DNA of 64,000 nucleotides, taken from Hydractinia symbiolongicarpus. Its lineage: Eukaryota; Cnidaria; Hydrozoa; Anthoathecata; Hydractiniidae. Every line of letters begins with the position of its first letter. The first letter of the stretch is position 1. Shown piece after piece: positions 45,544 to 59,197 of this stretch. Below the pieces are notes generated by a model, which ran no database searches, was not told the DNA's origin, and worked only from the letters and a program-made list of their open reading frames with translations. The stretch is taken from assembly GCF_029227915.1 (NCBI RefSeq), contig NC_079878.1, forward strand, positions 24,949,501-25,013,500, in the 5' to 3' direction. The position numbers and the translations under genes were made by a program.

Positions 45544-46927
45544 TTTTATTATGAGTTCAAATGTTTTATTATTTTGTACAATTTCCTTACTAAGTATAAA
45601 GCACAAGTCCGGTATATCTACAAATAATTTGTCTTGTTTATTGTAAAAAAGCAATTTTGTATCTTTTAGTAATAATGAATGAACTCATATCAGCTTATAC
45701 GCCCCCTACCCTCTCTGGATAAGCACCACTCTCACGATAACTCCATGGCTAACAGAATTCATCCTTGCATAATTTCTATCTCCATAGTTCCCACACAAAT
45801 TTTTCGTAAAGTGCTAAACAAAAAATTCTTAGTCGCATAATTATTCCGAGACTAATGAAATTGTGGCCGCTGATCGTTTTTTATTGATGGATTAGTGAGT
45901 TACTAGGGAAAAATGCAACGAAGTGATTGTGTGAGCAAAAGATTTTTAGCTGCAATTTAGGAGAAATTAGAGGCGGAAAAGGGGAGAGTATTTGAAAGGG
46001 ATACGGCTACAGCCTGTTCGACAGGATTCGCCAAAAAGCAGGATAAAAGATTACACACTGGCAAGAGAGATTTACGCGAATGGAAAAAGTTTACATGAAT
46101 ATAATAAAATGACATGTTATATATTTAACATCATAATTTTGTAAACACGAATTTTATCAGAAGAACGTTTCTTAAGGGAGTTAAATGATTTACGACATAA
46201 AATCTTCATTGGCCAAACATTAAAAATGGGGTTGGACAAATCTTAGGTCAAACAATCAGAAAACTACTTGGAAGTCACCCCCAGAACGACTTAGGATGAC
46301 GTATCGACTTTGAAATGTGAAAAAGTTGAAAGCGACTTTCCCGAAATTTAAAGGTCATAAACAAAATCATATAGGAAAATCTACGTGTTCCTATTTTTTT
46401 CACAAGCAACCCATGTAGAACACCCATCAAATGGGAGGAGTTTTGTTTTCAAGCGCTTCAATGGGTTGTGCTGCAACTTCCAGCCTTCAATACAATCTTC
46501 CCAGCCCCACAAGTCACAAAAAAGTTAGCTATACAACTAACTTCGTCGATAACTTCAAAACATGTCAGCTAAATAGTTCTTATCACTGTTATCCTAATAT
46601 CGAATTATTTATTCAAAGCCTTCGTACACGATCTTGTGTCAACATGTCCTCTTTTTGACATATATCCGGTTATCCGTTGACTTTACATAATTTAACTGCG
46701 AAAATACAAATTTTGTTATACAAAATCTAAGAGATATTTTTTTTGCAGTCATGACATTATTTTTAAGTCGAACAGAAGAAGCCTATTTGAAAAGAATTCT
46801 GGTTTGGTGTCATATGCTAGAGAAAGATATTTGTCAAAACTAGCTGCCCTTTTTTCAGATTATAAAAACAGTAATACTTGAACAGGTATAAAAAGCATTA
46901 AACATGTGTTTTGAGATTCTCCGTTAT

Positions 46928-47030
46928 TTTCAGCGTTACGAACCAGTTCGAACAACTGGCATGTCAAAGATTTTCATTAACCTGCGGAGAAGAAGTTCGA
47001 AGAATGAAATTGAAGCACGAAACACAAAAG
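46928..47030 (+). other. Possible isolated exon
   Basis: Bounded by TTTTCAG and AAAAG|GTAAAC, with an internal ATG frame (MSKIFINLRRRSSKNEIEAR). It ends in phase 1, which does not fit the phase-0 start of the 55895 exon. No homology recognised. Confidence 0.2.
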
Positions 47031-50000
47031 GTAAACACATTTCTTTAACAGGATTCCAATTCCTTGTTGTGTTATCACGTACGTTATTCTAAGGTAAATG
47101 AGTTTAAAAAAAATGCCTGAAGAACGTTACTTGAACATTCAAAACATCAGGTAATATTGTGACAATTTCTAAATAAACAGCGGACAATGTCAAAAGCATT
47201 TAATTAACGAGTGCTGACATTGCTGACAAAAACGTCACTCTCGCATTAGTAATTAATATGATGCGTTTAATTGTTTAATTGATTGATTGATTGATTGAAT
47301 AAATGATTGATTGAATATGACTCTTTTAGTCAAACCTGTTACTAAATGCAGGTTAACAAGGTAAATCTGAGCTTTACGTCACATTGGAATAGTTTGATAT
47401 TTTTAAGTGACTAATTATCAGCTGGTAAAATTCAAGCATAGATAGGTACAGCATGTTAATGGATAGGTAAACAATACTTTGAAAGGCAAAGAAGACGCAA
47501 AAGAAAAAAGAAGAACTCTAAACGAATAAGGTAAGGATAAACTTCATAAGACACCTTGCGTCATTGTTTGGTAAGAAGACTAATGCTGGTTGCAGTGCGT
47601 TTATCAATCGTCACAAGAAGATTCATAGCAGTTGTGTGGTGGATGTATGAAAGATATGTGCAAGGTAATATCAACTTGAATCTAATAACTACAGTGTTGA
47701 TATCTCCCTCCCCTCGTTCTCTCTCAAATGACGTTTTTCTGATAAATATAGTGAGTAAATGTAAACACAGCATATGTAGCAAAACGCCTGCTTGCAAGTA
47801 TTTGATAACCCTAATTTTACTAATAATGTATTAGCGTTTCTTACGTTTTGTGTAAGATGGGTTTGATCCAATATGGCTCCTTCGGTACAAGAACAACAAC
47901 AACAAAAAACATTGTAATTAGTGTTTCATTAATATTGGGTGCGATTGCCTAAAAAAGGGAAGCTAAAGTGAACATGATGTCCTTATAACCAGACATCTTT
48001 CGTATGTTATTTCTCTCTTTTTTTCTTTTAAACCATGGCGGTACGTTCTTGCATGGCCCCTAGACTTTTAAACCCTAAATTTTTAAACCCTATTTTCAAT
48101 TGGAAAACTAAATGGTCTGTTCTCAGCCAAATTTTTTCATACCATTTTATTACTGGAATGTTGCATGAATTTGAAACCAAATTTTTAATGAAAAAATCTT
48201 GCCTAAAGAACAAAAGTGAGTAATTCTTGATTACATAAAAGGGAGATAAAAAATGTCTAATTAAAAACATTAATAATTACGAACACAGTAAGTAGTTGTG
48301 GGAATACGTTGACAACAAAAGGTATATATAAAATCATAAAGTACATATTCAGAAAATTAATAAATCCCGAATTGTAAAGGATATATCAAGAAACTATAAA
48401 GATATGAGTAAAAAACCTAACAGGAAAGACATACTGCTGGTAACTCGCCTTGACTGTATTAAAGATGATAAAATACTTTAACAGTAGTCACCCATTATAT
48501 ATAGTAATATTTTAAATTACCTATAACCTCTGAAACATAAAACGCGTTTTAATTTTATAAATAATGCCAATTCATTATTTAATCAAAATAGAGAATTATA
48601 AAAGGTTTACGAATAAAATTGTAAGACCATCAAAAGGGATTAGAAAAAAAGCATAGATACTTTTTGTAAAGACAGTGTTCATACATTTTGCAATGTTTTC
48701 TATCTTAGATGAAGTCTTTGCGAAGGAAACATAAAATGGCTTAGTTGTGGTGTTGACGTTTGAAGTTTTGCTTAAGGTGAGCATTGTCAATTATTTTATA
48801 AATTTAAAACGTTACAACTGAATCTATGGATGTTCGTTACGTTCTATCGTATAAGGTTTGCATAAGAACACTTAGCCTGTGGGAGGCTTCCTGATATTTT
48901 TATTTTTCGCATTTAAAGCCTGCAATGTCATTTTTATGACTTCTTATGACGCGCCTTTTTAGTAGTAACTTTGCTTAACCAAGAAAGCAGGCCCCTTGAT
49001 GTCTTAGTCAATATTCTGAAATGTCTATGTAAAATATGACTAAATTGCTCTAACTTCTTTGACCCATGAAAGCCTTCGGTTTTTGATGTATTTTTTTAAT
49101 ATCAGTACTAAATTATGAGTGTATTCTGACAGAGTGATTGAATTTTATGATTAGTCAGCGTTCAGTTCATTTTATCAAAGCACACACTGTCTTAATTTGG
49201 CATTTAATATAAATACCATTATTCACTTAGCTACGAGTTGACAAGAGTCTGAACTCAATGCTATCAAAGTCAACGCTCTTTTCGCTTCTCTCATAACACC
49301 TTTACTTATTGGTTTTTCCTCTTGTACATTTTTTATTAAAAAGGATCTGTATATTAACTAATTTTAACTAATAACAGGAAGTGAAGAAGTTAATATCGTA
49401 CTTTCCAAAGCGTGCAGCAATTTACCATTGCATTTTATGTTTTAATGAAAGGTGAAATTAATTTGACACAACATAGCTAGTTGTTTGTGTGCTTCGATTG
49501 AAAGTAAAAGGAACCTGTTTTCTAGTCTCAGGTCGTATTAAAAATAAAAACTTCGGTTTAAGTTTCTTGGGAAACAATGCAGCTATCTCACTATTGGCAG
49601 CATATTTCAACTGGTGGAGCTACAAAAAACGTTTTTTAATTCACCTCGCGTGACAGAGATAATATCATAACGTGTAATTGTGAACTTTTTTCTCTGACTC
49701 TGCTAGGACGATCGATATAAAAGTTTTCACCGACCTTTTATTAAAAGACAAATAATTCGCTTGTACTGATTATATTCTCTAGATAACATTGTCGCTGATT
49801 TCAGTGGAAGTTTAATCAACCGTTACCGTAATAATATAAAGAAAAAAATAGATAAAAAATAAAAATGAAATTTTCCAATTTTAACAAATCAATTTGATGT
49901 TGTTTTAGATTTATTTTCTAATTTTCTGATAAGCGTCTTGCCTAAAGTACAATTTTTGAATGAGTCTCTCTTATTTATGCAATGCGTGTTCCTATTAAGA

Positions 50001-51533
50001 AATGAATGAAATAGGGAGGGTGCAGGGGTGTACTTGCTCAAAGGGTGCTCACTAAAAGGGTAGGAGGCGCTCGTAAGACTTTGTATAAAGACGAAAGCTA
50101 TGGTGTCGTAAATTAGGAAAATTAGATGTTATCGGTACACGTTTTTTTGTTAGAATCAAGTTGTTAAAAACAGTCAACGTGACATTTGGTACAAAAAATT
50201 AGGAAAATCTTATGGACATGTTGGGTTAGTTTGCGTTCAGTGTCTCCCTTTTTAACAATGAATTCAACGAAATCAGTTTGTGAGATACTGATGTAACTAC
50301 CACTTCAGGAAATATTCAATATAAATTCACATTGACAGTTATCTGACGTTCTTAAACATTGTTTAGTTAAAAAGGAAACATGAAAAATTCAAAAGTAACT
50401 CATAAATTTTTAGACGTGTACTCTGTGTGGAAAACTCGATGTAGGTAAAAGCTTTGCTTCTCTTTATGCTAACCATAGAAAATCAGAGCTGGCTCTGTTC
50501 AAATTTATACAACTCTTATTCAGCAACAACTCGACGGCGAACTTTATTAAAATCAGTACTTAAGTTTTATAAACAAAAAAAACATATTTTCACATCCTGA
50601 TCTATTAAACATCTGAACACCTTGTAGCGCTGCATAATACAACTATACATAACGTCACAATGTTCTCCAAAGTTATAAAATCAATGAATAAAAAAGACTG
50701 AGCTCTTTTTTTCCTCGTGGTAATATTTTGAAGAAACGATCAAATATTTGTATTTACATTAAGCTTTATGAAAGAATAAAAAAACTCGAGGTAATTCCTG
50801 AGATACACACATGCATAAATGAGTTTACGTTTGAGATTATATACGTGGAGTTTGAAACTTTTATAAAATGCGAGATGATTTATCTATGTTATAATTTAAT
50901 TAGCAGTTAGTATGTGTATATCTCTCTTTCCAAGCAGTAAGGCAATCTGGTAAACGCCATATTGTGCGATAAATTGCTTGAAACAGTTTTACATACAAAG
51001 TTTATTAAGTTCTAGAAGCATTTGAATTTAATGAATATTACCAGCGTTCCAATGGTTGCCCAAATTTCATTTAAATTGCCTTATAACTTGTATATGTGAA
51101 GTTATGAAAGTTTTTAATCCAATGTTTCTTTCTGACACATAAGCAAAAAAATTCAGCCATCAAAGTTATGAGGTAAATATCATACAAATTTGGTCAATTT
51201 TGGGACCGTATCTCTGACTATTATGTGAATATATACTACCAGACATATATAAATATTTTTGATGTTTTTAATTTTCATTGTGATATCATTATTCAATTAC
51301 TCAGCTAATTGCTTGAACAAACACTGATTCCTTCTTAAAGTAAAAACATGATACCAGCATATGCAAACATCGCTAGCGTTATTAATTTCTCTAATTTTAT
51401 CATTGAGTGGAAACACTCCTCAATCGCTAAGCTAATAGCTGAAACACACAGAATTCTATATTTTCCCATAAGACAAAAATGCAATTAAACATTCGTATAT
51501 TTACTTTAGAGGTTAGTATATTCTCGTCTCAAA

Positions 51534-54500
51534 ATGACGGAGATTTCAGCTGCTCCTTCGGAGGCGACACCATTTGGAGTCAAGTTGAGACCTCACTCGG
51601 AAAGACGAGTTCCAAGGAAAAAGAAAGCAACAAAAGCACTTTCGGTAAGTTGTCCTTTATTTTATTTATTTTCATTTCATATAGTTACATCAGCTTAACT
51701 GAGCATTGAAATGTATCTCCCCCCACTGTCCCCTTCTTTCTCCCCCCCTCTCTCCCCCTCTCTCTATATTTAAAATTTTTAGGCTAAATTTTAAACTTGG
51801 TATGCCTTTTACAAGTCGTAATAAATAAGCAATAAAAGGTTCAAAACGTATTCTTGAATATCTTATTATCTGTAGTCGATTGGAGCGTGTTATAGAAACA
51901 AAAAATACGACATATAAGGACAGGCTAACCCGCAGTTTCAACCATTAGCTACCCACTAGTTTCTAATATATTAGCCGTAATTTGCATGCTCAAATTAGTT
52001 CGAGCAGCTTTATTTCGGCACCCCACAAAGTAAAACATTGCGCTTACAGGCGAACTCGTAAATTATTTTACGGGTTAACAACGTGTCTTTAATACTAATG
52101 GCGAATTTACAGTAAAGGGCGATAACTAACCATATCTTGCTTATGTGAGTAAAGCAGCGATAAAATAGTTATAATTTGCACTCGGCCTTTTTTATGTCGA
52201 TAAAAAATTTTTTCAACCCGGGGAGGCTGCGTTGCATTTTCTTATCAATGAACATTAAAAAAAGCAAGAGGTGAAATCGCTGAGTCGCTCACATACTATT
52301 CACTACATGGCCAATATGTTAACCACTTGATCAATATCGCATATATTTTCAGTCTGGCAGCATTGCCACTGTTAAGAAATACATTTCGTTACTTGCGAAA
52401 AGCAGGTTTAGCTGCAGGACACCAAAAAACAACAGTGTACAGCCAGGAAGCGTTAAATGCACGAGGGCCGCATTTGCAAAAGCCTTGTTGATAGGAGTTG
52501 CGTAAACAACCAAGGGTGAATTATAAAAACATTCTGCGGCAATTATATAATACTTTTTAGGTATATTTGAATAAGCGCATTTCAGGAAGTACAAAATATT
52601 GACATGTCAAAGGAACAGAACAGAGTTGCGAGCAAGCAAGTAATTATACCTGTGCAGTTAGTGTGAAGACTGCGAGATACCAAACAGGACTGCTAATCGA
52701 AATTTACGATCTTTGCCCTGCTGTATTTTGCTTAAAGTAATCCAAATTCTTTCTTAAATTTCATACTTCGGCGTCATAATAATCAAATGAATGGAAATTA
52801 TTTATAATTTAAACATCCCTTTTTCAAAATTGCTAGTAATTATCCTTTGCCCGGGTAGTCAAAAAGTTCAGGAAGTTAGGCCTGGTTTTCACTACAGAAC
52901 GGAATAACAATTAATTGGTTTTACTACTAATGGTTCTTTTGTTTGTTAAACATTTCCTACCACAGAGAAAGTTTAAATGATCATAACCTCGAGCGCAGAG
53001 CCTGCGGCGAAATGAAGAAAGCACCAATTTGTAGCCTTGTGGCAGAGTGTTCGCTTCCAGTGCGGAAGATTGTGGATTTAATATTCGTCATGTCAGGGGC
53101 TATAAAAGGATAAATCGATTCTTTCTGCTTATTAGACAGCTAGAGATAAAAATTAATACCTTAACCGGTTGCTGCACCTGTAAGGCTTGGAGTTTAAAAG
53201 GCGCAAAATCTTTTTATTGCCATATCGAAAATACGACGGCCCTGGATTTTAGGCCATAAATGGCAGTTTGGTTGAGCAACTAAGGCTAAGGATACAAAAT
53301 TGATTATGTTGAATTCTGATTTGATTAAAAGTAGACAAAAAAGCTTCAATCTAGTTAAAGGAACATGACGAAGAACTTTTGCTGTCTCACATCTGTGGTA
53401 TGCAAGATTTAATAGTGTGTTTACGGTGTCAAAGTTGTCGAAAACGAAAACTAGGCCTAGTCATCTGAAGTACACGTTATAAGAAAACAACCAACCTCGT
53501 CCCCATGGTCGTTGCCTTTTTGACATCAAGGCCATTGTTAGCCGTCAAGTAAGCGCTAACAGCTCTGACATCACGCAACAAAACCTGAAAACGAGAATGA
53601 GAGAACAATGCTAGTGCGAAAAAGGTGTATAATTGAAAGCAAGTTTGGTTTAATTAATAAGTCCGTTATAAAAGGGGCCGATGTAGATTAAGTCAGTGAA
53701 AAAATGAAACGATAAGACAGATAATCTCTTCTTCGGACAAAAATTATTGTCTGGTTGATCGAGGTATTCATAATCGAGAAGGCACATAACTCTATTTTTG
53801 TACCACTCTGATAAATTAATCGATTCAGGATATTTTTTGTAACACGAAAATATATTTCGAATTGCTTTCCAATACACCCACATTGATGATGATATTGGAC
53901 ATCTTGCGATGTAAATAAACATGATATAAATAGAAAATGTAAATTCCAAATTATTGACCACAAAGCATGTGCTTCGTAATGTACCGTGCTGGTAAACTTA
54001 CTCACAAAATGATGTAACATGCAAAATATTCCTATTTATATATTTATTAGCTCATTTAACCAAAAGGTATTAAAAAAAGTCAGAGGTATGCAAATGAGCT
54101 AATCTACGAAAAAACCGCAACATCCAAAAATAAATCTTAAATTCCATAACAGAGACAACTAAGTAATTTTTTTCTGGCAAGCTTTTTTAATATTGTTTCT
54201 AAGGCCATTCCACGCCTATAATATGACTAATAGGACTGCTTCTTTCGTTTGACATTATCCAAAGCATAGGTTAACCCTGGGAAGCAGGTTAGATCTATTA
54301 AGAAAGGCAGTATTATCAGCGCTAAAACATTTGATGCATAACAAAAGCAGTATCATAAATTTGGCTTGCCGCCAAAACAATTTGTATGTCAATTTCCTGT
54401 GTTAAGTGCATCGATATTTATAGCACACACTTTTTTTGAAGAACTCTTTGAATGACTTAAATGCTGAAACTTTTCTACTCTACAGTTTTAGTAATACTTT

Positions 54501-57500
54501 CTTAAAAATAGAAAAGTGGGAAATAAAAGGGTGTAGTTTTTCAATTATTTTGCTGATTTTTAAAACTTTTCCTGGCTAGTAATAATTTTGAAGCATAAAA
54601 AGGCTATATTATGGCAGGAATCATACTCACGAAAACATTATTCCACAGCCTCGTTCCCAGGGCATTTTGCCTTGTTGATGAAGTTGATAGCGGCGAAAAT
54701 TGTTGACCACTCCGTAATAACGGCTCAGGGGCAAGAAGACCCGGAGGAAGAGGTTGATTATTTTAGACTTTCACAGATTCCAGCAGTAAATCTTTTTCAA
54801 GTTAAGGACCAAGTACTGTTGGTTACTGATTAAAAATCGTTTTTTAAATTAGCGATTAAGATTGGCATTCTCTAAGTTTAAAAAAAATAGTTTTCAAAGC
54901 TCCTGCTGACTATATGCCAAAACTAATTGTGGCTAGTAACTGATCAAAACAGACAATTTTCTTATCGCACTCTTATAATTAAGAAATCTCAAGTCAACAA
55001 AGCAATTTTTCTTTTCAATAACCTTTGATTCGTGTATACCAATGGATACCAAACGATCCTCGAGCCACGTACAAAGTTTGTTGAAAGGAGCAAAAGATTT
55101 TTGAAAATCCATGGAAAGTTTTCGGCAGAATTATTTACAAACGTGTTAGAAACAAAAGTTGGCATCGCGTGAGTAGATAAATATATTAGCTGCAGCTATA
55201 GGTATAAGTTCGATATGAATGAGCTGTTAAATAAATCTAAAATCTGAATATACACGCGATCCGGATAGGCTGTTTGTGTGCGCCAATAGCGTGGCAAATA
55301 ATGCATACATGATTTTTCATAACAAACAGATTTATAAGCAGTACTAGACTACTCAAAGTTTAAGAACCTTATGAAACTAGGAAAATCCATAATTTTTGTA
55401 TAAGAGACTATAAGGGAACGAGGTGTTCCTTGCTAATTTCGTATGTATACGATATCAGTGAGGAAATTCAAGCACAAGTACAAAACAATATTTTAATACT
55501 TGCGTGAATTTTCGTCAGGCAAATTGATTTTTCGAAATATTTCTTTTCAAAGATAAATAAAAAAATATATTTCTGAGTAATACTTCGCTTGGTTTCTTAT
55601 GAAAAAGTTGTGGAGTGTTAATGGTTAGCTGTTACAGCCTGCCTACAATCCTGCTCACTGGCACGCCATTTGTTTACAACGCACAAAGTAACATTTATCA
55701 AGTTGAATTTATACTTCGGTGTTCCAGTCGTCATCAATCTCATTTCCAGGGTATTAAAAGAAGCCGAAGTATGTAAAAAATAAAAATATCAAGTTGTTTT
55801 CTAGCTTCAAAAAATTACGACTAAGTTAACCGTATTTTAGTTTCCGCTGCCCAATTTCATTTCATTTTCTCATCAAATTGTTGTTCTTTCGTAGATGTCA
55901 TTTTTGGAATGCAATGAACCAAAATTCAAAGAGTTTTATGTAAAAGAGTTCAAAGATTTGCAGGATTTTAAACCAGACAGTGACGCCAACACGCTTTCAA
56001 CATCTCGAAACAAGTGGTTCACCGCTGTCAATGCAAAGAGGACTCCAAAAGAACAAAAAGACAACAACGACAACAACAACAACAACAACAATATCAGCGA
56101 CAACAATAACAACAGCACCTCCGACGGTTCATTAAATAATTCATCTAAGCGTCGATCATGTACATTTGCGTCGGACTTTTTCTATACCGGTAAAAACGAA
56201 TTAAACAGTATCAGCGCTAATGCAAAGCCTGTTTTACAGCGTTGGGCTTCGAGAAGCAAGGTAAACATAGCGAAAAGAAACAGTGACCTCGGAGCATCTT
56301 CGGAAAATATTTCACGAAGTGAATCAACATCAAATCTTTTAAATCAAGGCCTTAGTAACACTCCTTGGGGGAAGTATTTTAAACCCCGTCCTCTTTCGAC
56401 ATCTTCCGACATTTCTAGCTTAAACAGAAGAGATTCAAGTTTTGTAAATTTAACCGCTGCGAAGGAGAATGATGCACTAAATTGTAGCTTGGCTAATGAA
56501 AACGTCATTAAAACAAACGAAACTGTGACAGGACGAGTTGAAAATAGAATCACGGAAACTATCTCACCAAATGCTAAAAATAATAACAGCAAAATTAGTC
56601 AAAAGAATACAATTAACGGATGTTCTGAACTTTTAAACAAACAGAAAGGCAAAAAATCATCCGTGGAGGAGAACAGGCAAAAGAAAGTACTGAAGCGTGA
56701 CGACAGTTCGTTAGGCACGAATTTTAAAAATTACGACGGTAATTTTATCGGGAAATCAATTTCAAACGAAAGTAAAAATTTAATCCGAATAAAAAGTCTA
56801 GACGATTTTAATATCGATAATGCGAATGAAAAAATTAAAAGAGAAAATTTAAGCTTGTCATTCTCGACGCAAAATTTGCCTGAGAGGAAACATTCGCTTA
56901 CGTTATACAAACAAGATCAGAAAACCGCAAGTGTTGGTCAGAATAAAGAGAGAAAATCACGCATAAAAAGATCAAAGTCGGATCTATTTAAAAACGAATA
57001 CGTGCATATCGACTTTTTGCAAAAGCCGCTAAAGTCAGATAAGCATTTCAATCCATCGGGGGAAAAGCCCATTGAAATTATCCCTAAAGATAATAAAAAT
57101 CGTAAAATTAGTGCTACTGGCTTGAATCAAAGAGGCAAAGATATAAACTCAACACGGAAAGATAGTTACACGGATGAAAAGGAACATTTTAGAAAGCATC
57201 GACAGCTTTTAATAAAGAAATGTGATATCGATATTGATTCTGAATCGCTGTTAAATAAACCAACAGCTGCGAAATCTTATACCGACGTCGACGATCAAAT
57301 AAGCGGGTTCGTGTCACGAAAAAAATCGCCTCAACACTCTCCCCGTGAAAATACAACAATTTCAATAACAAACGAGAACAAAAATATCGCACTTGCTCGA
57401 AGCAAATCAGAACCTTCCATGAAAATTTATCAACAAAACTACGAGGAAGAGTCAAAACACGATCAAAAATCAGCGTACAATTCAAATAGTGTTACCGATA

Positions 57501-59161
57501 TCAAAACAAATGATGTTATAATTGGTGACTATTATAACATAGCTATGAGCAACCACGTTCAAAGAAGATTCTCTGCAACGCCTGGTTGTTATTACGATGA
57601 AAGAAATTTAAATAATACGTCACCAAACTTAGTCGAAGGATCAACAAAGCATAATAAAAACAGCTTAGATAATTATCGAGAACTTATATCTAAAGAAAAA
57701 AATTTAGCAAATAGAAGCAATTCCTACGATTTAAGTGACATTAGCGTGAATGGAAGAATACACAAAGACATTGATGTAACAAGAAAAAGCTCTTGGACGT
57801 CGTATGATAAAAATTCAACCAGTTTTAGGTCTGAAAAAAGTTTAAAAGATACAGTATCAACTTCATATGGAAATTATCATCCTAAATCTGCTTATTTAAG
57901 AAAAAGACTACAAGAAATTAACAATGAGAAAAGTAATCCGTCAAAAGATAACACAGACAGAGAAAGACTGAGAACTCGACCACGATCAGTTACTACTAAT
58001 CAAGGAAGATATGATCCAGTAGAAATTGACTCATTTATAAAGTCATATAAAGATAGACAATTAAACTACAATTGCCAAACACCTGCTAAATCATCGAGTT
58101 TAGTTAACTCAGGTTATGAGGATTTGGACTCAATTTTAGTAAGAAGTCGATCATCCTCTCCAGAGTCAACAAGTTATCACTTAAAAAAAGAACTGACTTG
58201 CAAAGGACAAATATCTCAAAAAGAATCAAATATTTCAGAAAGTGAATTTCAGGAGAATAATTTTGACTATAGTGAAATGGATAATTTTTTTAAAAGAAGT
58301 GCATCTGTAAGAACAAGTGGAAGTAGATTCAAACGTAATGACAAATCAAGGCTGTCTGAAAATAGCTTGGATGGCAAAACACCTTTTATAAGAAATGCAC
58401 CTTCTCGAAGTTCTGAAAGAGACAGACCTTTGATATCGGATAATAGTGAATCTCAGACAGTAACTAAACATACTAGCCCTTCAGTTTTTGGCTCTATAAG
58501 AAGGGTTCATGTCTCAAAAATATCTGGTGCTAGTGAATTGAAATCTTCTGCACATTTCAGGGAAAAGAAGAAAAATGGTAAGTTTCATTCATTAGATCCG
58601 GCAACAACACTGTTATATTTGGTTCTGTTTTTGTCTTAGATACGAAATTTAAATTCGTTAAAATGTATGTCAATAAAGCTTTAAGTGATGATATGTGAAA
58701 AAACTTATAAATTGGGCAGAGTGGGTAAGACATCTGTCTAATAGTAATTCTACCTGACGTGGGCAATGGCTGTCTAAGTACCATTTGCTGTTATTGGTCC
58801 TAAAATTACATGGCTATAGCATATTGCAATGACTTCTTATTAAATCTTATTTAACGGATTAATAGATAGATGTGCATATTTTACATAGCTAGCCACACAA
58901 ATATCGAGGGATACACCCTGTCTATTATTTCCAGGAGGGGCCATGGCTTAAATGGATATAGCATGATATAGCATGTATAGATTTTAATTCTTCCATACAG
59001 CAGGTCAAAGTTTTATTAATTTTTGAAACTGTAGCAATTTTATATGTTTTGCATTATTGATTTTAGTCAAGTTTTGGTGTTGAAGCAATCTCCACAATTT
59101 TTTTAATGTATTTTTAAAGGACAGCTCATGTGGTCTAAAATGTTAAGGCTTTAAATTAATT

Positions 59162-59197
<36 letters not shown>

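Larger units (their letters stand above)
35573..51533. other. About 16 kb without a confident host gene
   Basis: I see no multi-exon gene here. The interval holds transposon relics and tandem arrays listed separately, (AAAAC)n at about 35883-35920, (AAAC)n at about 36150-36214, AAAT/AAGT-rich repeats at about 45020-45085 and (TTGA)n at about 47278-47316. The stretches 39420-41370, 43940-45160 and 47100-51530 show nothing beyond AT-rich sequence and short unsupported frames. Confidence 0.5.

Noticed and set aside
48035-48223. 62-codon frame starting with MAVRSCMAP
   Set aside because: It arises partly from a short internal TTTTAAACCCT repeat and shows no homology or splice context.
53650-54020. 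Two overlapping minus-strand frames of 103 and 110 codons
   Set aside because: They overlap in different frames, match no family I know, and lie in the intron of the large plus-strand gene.
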